Assembly (NCBI GenBank): GCA_001790205.1
Contig: MGBU01000238.1
Span: forward strand, 1-36,871
Reading direction: 5' to 3'
From: Candidatus Rokubacteria bacterium GWA2_73_35
GTDB lineage: Bacteria; Methylomirabilota; Methylomirabilia; Rokubacteriales; CSP1-6
DNA: 36,871 bases
In this document: piece by piece, positions 1-8,075 of the stretch
How positions within the stretch are numbered: the stretch's first letter is position 1
How the letters are laid out: each line of letters starts with the position of its first letter
The notes under the pieces: generated by a model
What the model was told of the DNA's origin: nothing
The model's database searches: none
What the model saw: the letters and a program-made list of their open reading frames with translations, nothing else
Made by a program: the position numbers and the translations under genes

Positions 1-1
1 C

Positions 2-706
2 CTCGCCGCGCTCGCCCAGGTGAGCTTCGCGGTGCGGGCGGGCGAGGTCTTCTCGGTCATCGGACCGAACGGCGCCGGCAAGTCCACGCTCTTCAACGTG
101 ATCTCCGGCCTCTACCCGCCGACCGCCGGGCGCGTCGTCTTCCAGGGCCGGGACCTCGTCGGGCTCGAGCCCGAGGTCGTGAACCGCCTCGGCCTCGCCA
201 AGACCTTCCAGATCACGAACATCTTCCCGGAGATCTCGGTCTTCGAGAACGTGCGCGTGGCCGCCCAGTCGCGGGCGGCGGTGGCGGGCCGGCTGGCCTC
301 GCTCTGGCGCCTGCCCGACGTCGAGCCCGCCGTGCTGGACCTCCTCGGCACGTTCGGCCTGGCCGGGCGGCGGGAGGAGGCGGCCGAGAACCTCTCGCAC
401 GGCGAGCAGCGCTACCTCGAGATCTGCCTGGCGCTCGCCACCGGCCCCACCCTGCTCATGCTCGACGAGCCCACGGCCGGCATGACGCCGGGCGAGACCC
501 GCGACGCGACCGCTCTGATCCGGAAGATCGTCAAGGAACGCGGCCTCACCCTGCTCCTCATCGAGCACGACATGGGCGTGGTCATGGGCATCTCGGACCG
601 GGTCGCGGTGCTCCACTTCGGCGAGAAGATCGCCGAGGGCGCGCCGGACGAGATCCGCGGCGACCCCCGGGTGATCGAGGCCTACCTGGGCGGGGCCGAG
701 GACTGA
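2..706 (+). CDS. livG: Branched-chain amino acid ABC transporter ATP-binding protein (LivG-like), 5' end outside window
   Basis: Frame is open to the window edge (LAALAQVSFAVRAGE); Walker A GPNGAGKST, signature LSHGEQR, Walker B LLMLDEPTAGM; followed by a LivF-like gene. Confidence 0.93.
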   Translation, partial: LAALAQVSFAVRAGEVFSVIGPNGAGKSTLFNVISGLYPPTAGRVVFQGRDLVGLEPEVVNRLGLAKTFQITNIFPEISVFENVRVAAQSRAAVAGRLASLWRLPDVEPAVLDLLGTFGLAGRREEAAENLSHGEQRYLEICLALATGPTLLMLDEPTAGMTPGETRDATALIRKIVKERGLTLLLIEHDMGVVMGISDRVAVLHFGEKIAEGAPDEIRGDPRVIEAYLGGAED

Positions 707-711
707 GCGCG

Positions 712-1419
712 ATGCTCAGGATCCGCGACCTCCACGCGGGCTACGGCGCGACGCCGATCCTCTTCGGCGTGGCGCTCGAGGTGCGGGCGGGCGAGGCCGT
801 CGCGCTCCTCGGCAAGAACGGCATGGGCAAGACCACGCTGATGAAGACCGCCATCGGCTTCCTCAAGCCGACCCGCGGGTCCATCGAGTTCGACGGGCAC
901 GAGCTGACCCGGCTCGCGCCCCACGCCATCGCGCGCCTCGGCGTGGGCTTGGTGCCCGAGAGCCGGCGCATCTTCCCCGGCCTTACCGTGCGCGAGAACC
1001 TCGAGCTCGGCCTCTCGGCCGCCGCCGACCGCTCGGCCGCGGTGCGCGAGCGGCGCCTCGCGGAGGTCTTCCAGCACTTCCCGCGACTTCAAGAAAGGCT
1101 GCGCCAGGCCGGCCGCACCCTCTCCGGCGGCGAGCAGCAGATGCTCGCGATCGCGCGCGTGATGATGGCCGGGGCGCGGATCATCCTGATGGACGAGCCC
1201 ACGCAGGGGCTCGCGCCCCAGTTCGTGCGCCACATCCGCGACATGGTGGGCGAGCTCAAGCGGCTCGGCGTGACCGTGCTGCTGGTCGAGCAGAACGCGC
1301 GCGTCGCGCTGGCCGTCTGCGACCGCGGTTACATCATGGAGAAGGGCGTGATCGTCTTCGAAGGGCCGGCGAAGGAGCTCCGGGAGAGCCCGGTCACCCG
1401 CGAGAAGCTCGGGGTATAG
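712..1419 (+). CDS. livF: Branched-chain amino acid ABC transporter ATP-binding protein (LivF-like)
   Basis: Walker A GKNGMGKTT, LSGGEQQMLAIAR, ILMDEPTQGLAP; directly downstream of the livG-like gene. Confidence 0.94.
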   Translation: MLRIRDLHAGYGATPILFGVALEVRAGEAVALLGKNGMGKTTLMKTAIGFLKPTRGSIEFDGHELTRLAPHAIARLGVGLVPESRRIFPGLTVRENLELGLSAAADRSAAVRERRLAEVFQHFPRLQERLRQAGRTLSGGEQQMLAIARVMMAGARIILMDEPTQGLAPQFVRHIRDMVGELKRLGVTVLLVEQNARVALAVCDRGYIMEKGVIVFEGPAKELRESPVTREKLGV

Positions 1420-1440
1420 ACGGGAGACCCGCCGCGCGCC

Positions 1441-2082
1441 GTGAAGAGCTGGGCCACGCACGCGCTCGCCGTCCCGGGACGCCGGCAGCACCTGCTGCGC
1501 ATCGCGCTCGCCGTCGTGGTCCTCGGCGCGCTCCTGTGGGCGCTGCCCGTGCGGCGGCCGGGCGAGGAGGGGGGCCACCGCGTCCCCGCGTCGGTCCGGC
1601 TCGACGCCTTCGAGCGCGCCGGCATGATCGAGCTGACCGAGGGCCAGCGCGGCCCCGCGTTCCGGCTTCCGACGCTCGCCGGCGGCCAGGCCGGGCTCGA
1701 GGACTTCCGGGACAAGCTCGTCGTCGTCAACTTCTGGGCGACGTGGTGCACGCCCTGCACGGTCGAGATGCCGACGCTCGAGGCGCTCTGGCGGGCCTAC
1801 CGCGAGCGCGGCCTGGTCGTCCTCGGCGTGTCGGTGGACGTCGGTGCGCCGCGGGGCCTGATCGAACCCTACGTCCAGAACCTCGGGCTCACCTTCCCGA
1901 TCCTGCTCGACGCCGACATGGCGGTGGCGCGCGCCTGGCGCGTCACGGGGCTCCCCGCCACGTTCGTCGTCCGGCCGGGCGGCGAGGTCGTGGGCATGGC
2001 GGTTGGCATGCGCGAGTGGAACGCGGAGCCGATGCGCGCGCTGCTCGAGCCGATGCTGCCCGGCGCACGCGCGCGCCGCTAG
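1441..2082 (+). CDS. TlpA/ResA-like membrane-anchored thioredoxin-fold protein
   Basis: GTG start, N-terminal TM segment, NFWATWCTPCTVEMPTLEAL active site CxxC. Confidence 0.9.
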   Translation: MKSWATHALAVPGRRQHLLRIALAVVVLGALLWALPVRRPGEEGGHRVPASVRLDAFERAGMIELTEGQRGPAFRLPTLAGGQAGLEDFRDKLVVVNFWATWCTPCTVEMPTLEALWRAYRERGLVVLGVSVDVGAPRGLIEPYVQNLGLTFPILLDADMAVARAWRVTGLPATFVVRPGGEVVGMAVGMREWNAEPMRALLEPMLPGARARR

Positions 2083-2150
2083 CCCGGAGCCCATCGCGAT
2101 GTCGAGGGGCGCGCCACGGCTGGGCCGGGGCGTCCCGAGCGCCTGGGGGG

Positions 2151-2177
2151 CATGGGGGGCGCCCGGAGCCCCCCATG
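2151..2177. repeat. Perfect 10-bp inverted repeat CATGGGGGGC-GCCCGGA-GCCCCCCATG (terminator-like/intercistronic hairpin)
   Basis: Read directly; lies between the tlpA-like stop (2082) and the pncA start (2259). Confidence 0.85.
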
Positions 2178-2245
2178 AGATCAGACGCCCGGGCACCGAA
2201 CGCGATCGAGCCGCCGGGAGTCCGCCAGCGCCACGACGCTGGGTA

Positions 2246-2258
2246 TATCATCCGGCTG
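2246..2258 (+). promoter_or_regulatory. Candidate -10 (TATCAT, 2246-2251) 7 nt before an ATG; possible leaderless start
   Basis: TATCAT-ccggctg-ATG; no Shine-Dalgarno visible. Confidence 0.45.
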
Positions 2259-2888
2259 ATGCGACCCGGCGAGCGCGACGTGCTGCTGGTCGTCGACGTC
2301 CAGGCCGACTTCTGCGCCGGCGGGGCCCTGGCGGTCCCGCGCGGCGACGAGGTCGTCCCGCTGGTCAATCGCCTCGCGCGCGCGTTCGTCCACGTGGTCC
2401 TCACGCAGGACTGGCACACCCCGGGCCACGTGTCGTTCGCGTCGAGCCACCCGGGCCGCAAGCCCTTCGAGACGATCGAGCTGGCGTACGGCGCCCAGGT
2501 GCTCTGGCCCGACCACTGCGTGCAGGGCACGCCCGGCGCCGCGCTCCATCCCGCGCTCGCGATCCCGCGCGCCGAGCTGATCATCCGCAAGGGCTACCGC
2601 CGCGAGGTCGACTCCTACTCGGCGTTCTGCGAGGCCGACCGGCGCACCGCCACCGGGCTCGCCGGCTACCTGCGCGAGCGCGGCCTCGCGCGGGTGTTCC
2701 TCGCCGGCCTGGCGACGGACTTCTGCGTGGCGTGGTCGGCGCTCGACGCGCGCGCGCGCGGCTTCGAGGCGACCGTCGTCGAGGACGCCTGCCGCGGCAT
2801 CGACACCGGCGGCTCGCTCGCGCAGGCCTGGGCCGAGATGGCCGCCGCGGGCGTCGGCCGCATCGCCGCCGCCGCGCTCGTCGCCTAG
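2259..2888 (+). CDS. pncA: Nicotinamidase / isochorismatase-family hydrolase (PncA-like)
   Basis: LLVVDVQADFCAGGALAVP, TQDWHTPGHVSF, IIRKGYRREVDSYSAF, FLAGLATDFCV; start chosen at the in-frame ATG just before the domain (ORF track starts at 1536). Confidence 0.92.
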   Translation: MRPGERDVLLVVDVQADFCAGGALAVPRGDEVVPLVNRLARAFVHVVLTQDWHTPGHVSFASSHPGRKPFETIELAYGAQVLWPDHCVQGTPGAALHPALAIPRAELIIRKGYRREVDSYSAFCEADRRTATGLAGYLRERGLARVFLAGLATDFCVAWSALDARARGFEATVVEDACRGIDTGGSLAQAWAEMAAAGVGRIAAAALVA

Positions 2889-2915
2889 GGCGCGCCGCTC
2901 GGCACCGGTCTGCAC

Positions 2916-2929
2916 ATGACGCCCGTCAT
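2916..2929. promoter_or_regulatory. FNR/DNR-like inverted repeat ATGA-CGCCCG-TCAT
   Basis: Perfect 4-6-4 inverted repeat; centre about 44 nt upstream of the predicted start of the USP gene. Confidence 0.5.
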
Positions 2930-2966
2930 ATTGCGGCGCCCCCCGCGCGCGCTTAGGATGGCCCCG

Positions 2967-4187
2967 ATGGCCGACGACGCCATGCTCCGGTCCATCCTGG
3001 TGGCCGTGGATGGCTCTGCCTACAGCGGCTGGGCGGCTGATGCGGCGCTCGCGCTCGCGGCCGACTTCGGCGCCAGGATCACCGGCATCCACGTCTACGC
3101 GGCACGGCTGCACGAGCGGCGGTTCCGGGACATGGAGCCGGGGCTGCCGGAGGAGTACCGCGAGCCCGCGGTGCTGGCCCGCCAGCGCGAGGTGCACGGC
3201 ACGCTGATCGAGAAGGGGCTCCGCCTGATCTCGGACTCCTACCTCGGCGCCCTCGAGCGGCGGTGCCTCGACGCGGGCATCGCCTTCACCGGCAAGACGC
3301 CTGAGGGCAAGAACTACGCGGAGCTGGTCCGGGACATCGCCCAGGACGCGTACGACCTGCTCGTCGTCGGCGCCCGCGGCACGGGGGAGGTCTGGCGGCG
3401 GGGCGAGCGGCGCGACCACGTGCTCGGCAGCGTCTGCGAGCGGCTCGCGCGCCGCGTGCGGCGCGACCTGCTCGTCGTGAAGGACGCGCGCTCGCTCGCC
3501 GGCACGTTCGTGGTGGGCGTCGACGGCAGCGCCCGGGGCTTCGGCGCCCTGCGGCTCGCCCTCGCCCTCGCCGCGAGAACGGGGGCCCGCGTCCAGGCCG
3601 TGGCCGCCTACGATCCGTTCCTCCACAAGACGGTCTTCACGCAGCTCGAGCACGTCCTCACCGAAGACGCCCGCCGCGTCTTCGACAGCGAGGCGCAGCG
3701 ACGACTCCACGACGAGCTGGTTGACGGCGGCATCGCTCGACTCTACGAGGGCCACCTCGAGGAGGCGCGCCGTCTCGCCGCCGGGATGGGAGCGGAGATC
3801 GAGACCCGCCTGCTCGCCGGGCGCGCCTGGGAGGCGATGCTCCGGCACGTGGCCGAGAGCCGCCCCGCGCTCCTGGCCCTCGGGCGCACCGGGCTCCACG
3901 CCGACGAGGGCCTCGACATCGGCGGGAACGCCGAGACCCTGCTCCGGCTCGCGCCCTGTCATGTCCTGCTCGCCGCAGGCACGCTCGAGGCGCTCGGCCC
4001 ACCTGCCGCCAGCGAGGTTCCCGACGCCCTGCCGTGGACCGAGGAGGCCCTCGCCCGGCTGGAGCGCGTCCCGGAGTTCGTGCGAGGGATGGTCCGTCGC
4101 GCCGTCGAGGCGCACGCGCGCCGGCGGGGCCTCGCGGCGGTCGACGCGCGGGTCGTGGAGGAGGCCCGGGCCACGTTCCGCGGCTGA
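2967..4187 (+). CDS. Tandem universal stress protein with C-terminal PCP_red-like domain
   Basis: Two UspA repeats (ILVAVDGSAYSGWAADAAL, FVVGVDGSARGFGALRLAL); tail LPWTEEALARLERVPEFVRGMVRRAVEAHARRRG resembles PF08369; start chosen at MADDAMLRS rather than 2916. Confidence 0.85.
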   Translation: MADDAMLRSILVAVDGSAYSGWAADAALALAADFGARITGIHVYAARLHERRFRDMEPGLPEEYREPAVLARQREVHGTLIEKGLRLISDSYLGALERRCLDAGIAFTGKTPEGKNYAELVRDIAQDAYDLLVVGARGTGEVWRRGERRDHVLGSVCERLARRVRRDLLVVKDARSLAGTFVVGVDGSARGFGALRLALALAARTGARVQAVAAYDPFLHKTVFTQLEHVLTEDARRVFDSEAQRRLHDELVDGGIARLYEGHLEEARRLAAGMGAEIETRLLAGRAWEAMLRHVAESRPALLALGRTGLHADEGLDIGGNAETLLRLAPCHVLLAAGTLEALGPPAASEVPDALPWTEEALARLERVPEFVRGMVRRAVEAHARRRGLAAVDARVVEEARATFRG

Positions 4188-4202
4188 GCGGAGGCGGCGT
4201 GC

Positions 4203-6524
4203 ATGCTGAACGTCGACAAGCTCTTCCCGCGGCTCTCGATCCGGGCCAAGCTGGTGGTCGCGTTCTGCTTTTTCGGCGTCGTCCCGGTGGCGGTCGTGGG
4301 GGGCTACGGCGCGCTCCATTCCTACATCCTGCTGAACGACGCGACCCGCGACCGCCTGAAGGCCGGCGTCGTCATGAAGGCCGAGGAGATCCAGCGGCTC
4401 CTGCGGGGCGTGCGTGAGGACGTGGTCTACCTGGCCGGGCTGCCGACGGTCGAGGCCCTCGCGAACCTGCCCCCGGGCGCCGGCGCCGAGCGTCACCACC
4501 TGGTCGCCCGGCTCCGCGACGAGTTCCTCTCGTTCTCCCGTGCCAGGAGCGTGTACCACCAGGTCCGGTTCATCGACGAGACCGGGCGAGAGATCGTCCG
4601 CGTCGACTTCGACGGCGAGCGGCCGCACCTCGTCGCCCCCGGGGCGCTGCAGACCAAGCGCGACCGCTACTACTTCACGGAGGCGATGGTGACGCCGCCC
4701 GGGAGTGTCTACGTCTCACCGATGGACCTGAACGTCGAGTACGGCGCCGTCGAGGTGCCGCCCCGGCCGATGGTCCGGTACGCCGTGGCCCTCCGGACCG
4801 CCCGGGGGGCGCCGCGCGGCATCGTCATCCTCAACCTGCACGCGTCGAGGATCCTGGGGCAGGTCCTTGCCCTCGGCCGGGAGCTCGGGAGCGTCTCGCT
4901 GGCCAGCTCGACCGGCCACTATCTCTCCCGCTCGGAGTGGGTCCGCGGGCCGACGGATGCGCCGTTCGCGCGCCGCCCCGAGGGGGTGGCGCAGGACTTC
5001 GCGCCCGCCCTCGCGGCAACCATCCTCGCGGGCACACCCGCGACGATCGCCGAGCCCGGCTTCGGCGGGCGCGTCGTCGCGTTCGCGCCGATCTTCCCGC
5101 GGCCGGACGCCGGCGCCGAGTTCTGGGTGCTCGCGCACGCCTACCGCAAGCGCGAGGTGCTCGCGTCGATCTGGTCGCTGCAGCTCGTGGTCGTGACCCT
5201 CGGCGCGGGCGTTCTGGGCGTGGCCGTCGTGCTCGGCGTCGTCGCCGCCCGTCACTTCACCCGGCCGATCACGGCGCTCAGCACCGCGGCGGAGGCCGTC
5301 GCGAGCGGCAACTACGCGCAGCGGGTCCGGGTCGAGACCAACGACGAGCTGGAGGACCTGGCGCGGCACTTCACCCGAATGGCGACACGGCTCGAGCACC
5401 GCGAGCGCGAGCTCCGGGAGGCGTCCGAGCGCGCGGAGCGGAAGGCGATGGAGTCGCAGGCGCTCTACGGGATCGGCACGGAGGTGCTCGGGCTCCTCGC
5501 GCTGCCGCGGATCCTCGATCGCGTCGCGGACAAGGCCCGCGAGCTGCTCCGCGCCGACGTCGCGATGCTGTGCCTCGCCACGCCGGAGCGGCCGCTCCGC
5601 CTCGGCGCCATGAGCGGCGCCACCGAGGCGCTGGGCCTGGCGCCCGGCGATCGCATCCCGGTCTGCGCGTGCGCGCAGGCCGGCTGCGTCGAGGTGCTCT
5701 GCCCGGCGGTCGTCGGCACGCCGTTCACGACGCACGTCGCCGTGCCGATGAAGAGCCGTGACCGCGTGGTCGGCGACCTCTGCGTGGCCTTCCTCGAGCC
5801 GCGCGCGCTCGGGCCCGACGAGCGGGAGTTCCTGACGGGCCTCGCGAATCTCGCGACGATCGCGATCGAGAAGGCCCGGCTCCACGACGAGGTCACCGAG
5901 CTGACCCGCCTCGAGGAGCGCGAGCGGATCGCCGCCGACCTCCACGACGGCATCATCCAGTCCATCTACGCGGCGGGGCTCGGGCTCGAGGAGTGCGTGC
6001 GTCTGGCCGACGAGGCGCCCGTCGCGATGCAGCGCCGGCTCGAGGAGCTGATCGACGCGCTGAACGTCGTGATCCGCGACGTCCGGAACTACGTCGTCGG
6101 ACTCGCGCCCGAGCGGCTTCAGGACAGAGACCTCTGCCAGGCGCTCGCCGATCTCGCTCGCGGTCTCTCGCTCAACGGGCTCCTCGAGCTCGAGCTGGAG
6201 CTCGAGCCCGGCGTCGAGGGGCGGCTCACGCCGGCGCAGACCGCCGAGCTCTACCACATCTGCCGCGAGGCGCTCACCAACATCGTCAAGCACGCGCGCG
6301 CCTCGCGCGTCGTCCTGAGCGTCGCGCGCGACGGCGACGCGCTCCGCGTCACCGTCGAGGACGACGGCGTCGGCTTCGAGGTCCCCGCGCGCCGGCAGGC
6401 CGGGCGGGGCCTGCGGAACATGACGGATCGGGCCCGCCGCCTCGGGGGCGACCTGGCGGTGGAAAGCCTGCCGGGCCGGGGCACGCGCATCACCGTGGCG
6501 ATCCCAGCGGAGGTCGCGGCGTGA
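4203..6524 (+). CDS. NarX-like sensor histidine kinase (periplasmic sensor region, HAMP, GAF, HisKA_3, HATPase)
   Basis: Two TM segments flanking about 300 aa, HAMP (RHFTRPITALSTAAEAVASGNY), GAF-like region, H-box IAADLHDGIIQSIYAAGLGLE, HATPase N/G boxes (EALTNIVKHARA, DDGVGF). Confidence 0.9.
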   Translation: MLNVDKLFPRLSIRAKLVVAFCFFGVVPVAVVGGYGALHSYILLNDATRDRLKAGVVMKAEEIQRLLRGVREDVVYLAGLPTVEALANLPPGAGAERHHLVARLRDEFLSFSRARSVYHQVRFIDETGREIVRVDFDGERPHLVAPGALQTKRDRYYFTEAMVTPPGSVYVSPMDLNVEYGAVEVPPRPMVRYAVALRTARGAPRGIVILNLHASRILGQVLALGRELGSVSLASSTGHYLSRSEWVRGPTDAPFARRPEGVAQDFAPALAATILAGTPATIAEPGFGGRVVAFAPIFPRPDAGAEFWVLAHAYRKREVLASIWSLQLVVVTLGAGVLGVAVVLGVVAARHFTRPITALSTAAEAVASGNYAQRVRVETNDELEDLARHFTRMATRLEHRERELREASERAERKAMESQALYGIGTEVLGLLALPRILDRVADKARELLRADVAMLCLATPERPLRLGAMSGATEALGLAPGDRIPVCACAQAGCVEVLCPAVVGTPFTTHVAVPMKSRDRVVGDLCVAFLEPRALGPDEREFLTGLANLATIAIEKARLHDEVTELTRLEERERIAADLHDGIIQSIYAAGLGLEECVRLADEAPVAMQRRLEELIDALNVVIRDVRNYVVGLAPERLQDRDLCQALADLARGLSLNGLLELELELEPGVEGRLTPAQTAELYHICREALTNIVKHARASRVVLSVARDGDALRVTVEDDGVGFEVPARRQAGRGLRNMTDRARRLGGDLAVESLPGRGTRITVAIPAEVAA

Positions 6525-7171
6525 GGGCCCGGCGCGTCGGCGTGCTCATCGTCGACGACCACGAGGTCGTGCGCCTCGGCCTGCGCTCCCTCCTGGGCCG
6601 GGAAAAGGCGATCGAGATCGTGGGCGAGGCGGCGACGGCGGAGGAGGCGGTCGCGCAGGCCGAGCGCCTCCGGCCGACGGTCGTCGTCATGGACGTGCGG
6701 CTCCCCGACCGGAGCGGGATCGAGGCGTGCCGCGAGATCCGGGCGGCGGCGCCGGACACGCGGGTGATCATGCTCACGTCGTACGCCGACGACGAGGCCG
6801 TCTTCGCCTCGATCCTCGCCGGCGCCTCGGGCTACCTGCTCAAGCAGGCAGGGGGACTCGACCTCGTGCGCGCCATCGAGCGGGTCGCCGACGGCCAGTC
6901 GCTGCTCGACCCCGGGGTGACGGAGAAGGTTCTCGAGAAGGTCAAGCGGCTGGCGAGCGGCCAGCCCGACGAGGTCACGAGTCTCTCGCCCCAGGAGCAG
7001 AGGGTCCTCGCCCTCGTCGCCGAGGGCAAGACCAACAAGGAGATCGCGACCGCCCTGGGGCTCAGTGACAAGACCGTCAAGAACTACCTCTCCAACGTCT
7101 TCGACAAGCTCCACCTCTCGCGCCGGGCGGAGGCCGCCGCCTTCTTCGCCCGCCGCCGCCCCGCCGGCTAG
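6521..7171 (+). CDS. NarL/FixJ-family response regulator
   Basis: VLIVDDHEVVRLGL receiver and LuxR-type HTH LSPQEQRVLALVAEGKTNKEIATALGLSDKTVKNYLSNVFDKL; GTG start overlaps the kinase stop (GTGA). Confidence 0.93.
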   Translation: MRARRVGVLIVDDHEVVRLGLRSLLGREKAIEIVGEAATAEEAVAQAERLRPTVVVMDVRLPDRSGIEACREIRAAAPDTRVIMLTSYADDEAVFASILAGASGYLLKQAGGLDLVRAIERVADGQSLLDPGVTEKVLEKVKRLASGQPDEVTSLSPQEQRVLALVAEGKTNKEIATALGLSDKTVKNYLSNVFDKLHLSRRAEAAAFFARRRPAG

Positions 7172-7183
7172 CGCCAGAGCCGA

Positions 7184-7208
7184 TCGGCCCTGGCCAGGTC
7201 AGGGCCGA
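7184..7208. terminator. 9-bp perfect stem hairpin TCGGCCCTG-gccaggt-CAGGGCCGA downstream of the response regulator
   Basis: Read directly; 13 nt after the stop at 7171; no poly-T tract, so termination is inferred. Confidence 0.5.
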
Positions 7209-7334
7209 AAGACTCACGACCTTCCCCGTTCGGCACTTCGCTCCCCCGCGCCAGGCGCGGTACGCCTGGTGTGGCGCAATCCGCCGCGGCGCGGGCCCCG
7301 GCCCCCCGCGAGCGATACGAAGGAGGTCGCGCAC

Positions 7335-8060
7335 GTGAGAACCCTGGGGGCGCTCGTTCTCTCGGCGGTGCTGGCGGCACCGTCGCTCGCGGCCGGCTAC
7401 GACGTGGCGCCGGTCGCCGGTGGGGGCACGGTGGCGGGCAAGGTCTCGTTCAAAGGCGAGGCGCCGAAGCCCAAGCGGATGCTGATCACCAAGAACAAGG
7501 AGGTCTGCGGCGAAGGACAGCGGGAGATCGTCGAGGTGGCCGTCAAGGGCGGCGCGCTCGGGAACGCCGTGGTCGTCCTCGACGGCATCGCCAGGGGCAA
7601 GGCGTGGGCGCCACAGAAACCGCTCCTAGACCAGAAGGGTTGCCGGTTCATCCCGCCCCTGATGGTCGTCCGGAAGGGCGCGGACATCGACATCCTCAAC
7701 AGCGACCCGGTCCTGCACAACATCCACACCTACGAGATCATCGGCTCGGCGCGCCGCACCCTCTTCAACTTCGGCCAGCCGAACCAGGGGCAGACGCTCG
7801 GCAAGCCTGTCAACCTCCGCCGCGGCGAGTGGGTGAAGGTCGAGTGCGACGCCCACGACTTCATGCACGCGTGGATGTACGGGGCAGCCTCGCCGTACGT
7901 GGCCGTCACCGGCGAGGACGGCAGCTTCACGATCGGCGACGTGCCGCCCGGGAAGTACAAGATCCGCGCCCTGCATCCGGTCCTCGGCGCCAGGGAGGGT
8001 GAGGTGACGGTGACGGCGAAGGGCAAGGCGGAGATCTCGTTCGACTTCCCGGCGCGGTGA
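7335..8060 (+). CDS. Secreted cupredoxin-like / carboxypeptidase-regulatory-like protein
   Basis: Signal peptide MRTLGALVLSAVLAAPSLAAG; H...C-x2-H-x2-M-like pattern (NSDPVLHNIHTY; VECDAHDFMHAWM), C-terminal DGSFTIGDVPPGKYKIRALHP; strong SD AAGGAGGT before GTG. Confidence 0.8.
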   Translation: MRTLGALVLSAVLAAPSLAAGYDVAPVAGGGTVAGKVSFKGEAPKPKRMLITKNKEVCGEGQREIVEVAVKGGALGNAVVVLDGIARGKAWAPQKPLLDQKGCRFIPPLMVVRKGADIDILNSDPVLHNIHTYEIIGSARRTLFNFGQPNQGQTLGKPVNLRRGEWVKVECDAHDFMHAWMYGAASPYVAVTGEDGSFTIGDVPPGKYKIRALHPVLGAREGEVTVTAKGKAEISFDFPAR

Positions 8061-8075
8061 GCGAGGAGGCTGGCC

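Noticed and set aside
1536-2258. N-terminal extension of the nicotinamidase ORF
   Set aside because: Overlaps the TlpA-like gene in another frame and is low-complexity; true start most likely 2259
2181-4628. 815-aa - strand ORF, and similar long - strand ORFs at 13080-15524, 16288-19164 and 4716-6293
   Set aside because: Low-complexity, motif-free, opposite convincing + strand genes
4203-7171. Naming the two-component pair narX/narL
   Set aside because: Domain architecture matches but no nitrate P-box was identified, so a specific symbol is not supported
7251-7269. Hairpin CCAGGCG-cggta-CGCCTGG upstream of the cupredoxin-like gene
   Set aside because: Real 7-bp inverted repeat but short, and expected at this GC content; no riboswitch or other known RNA recognised
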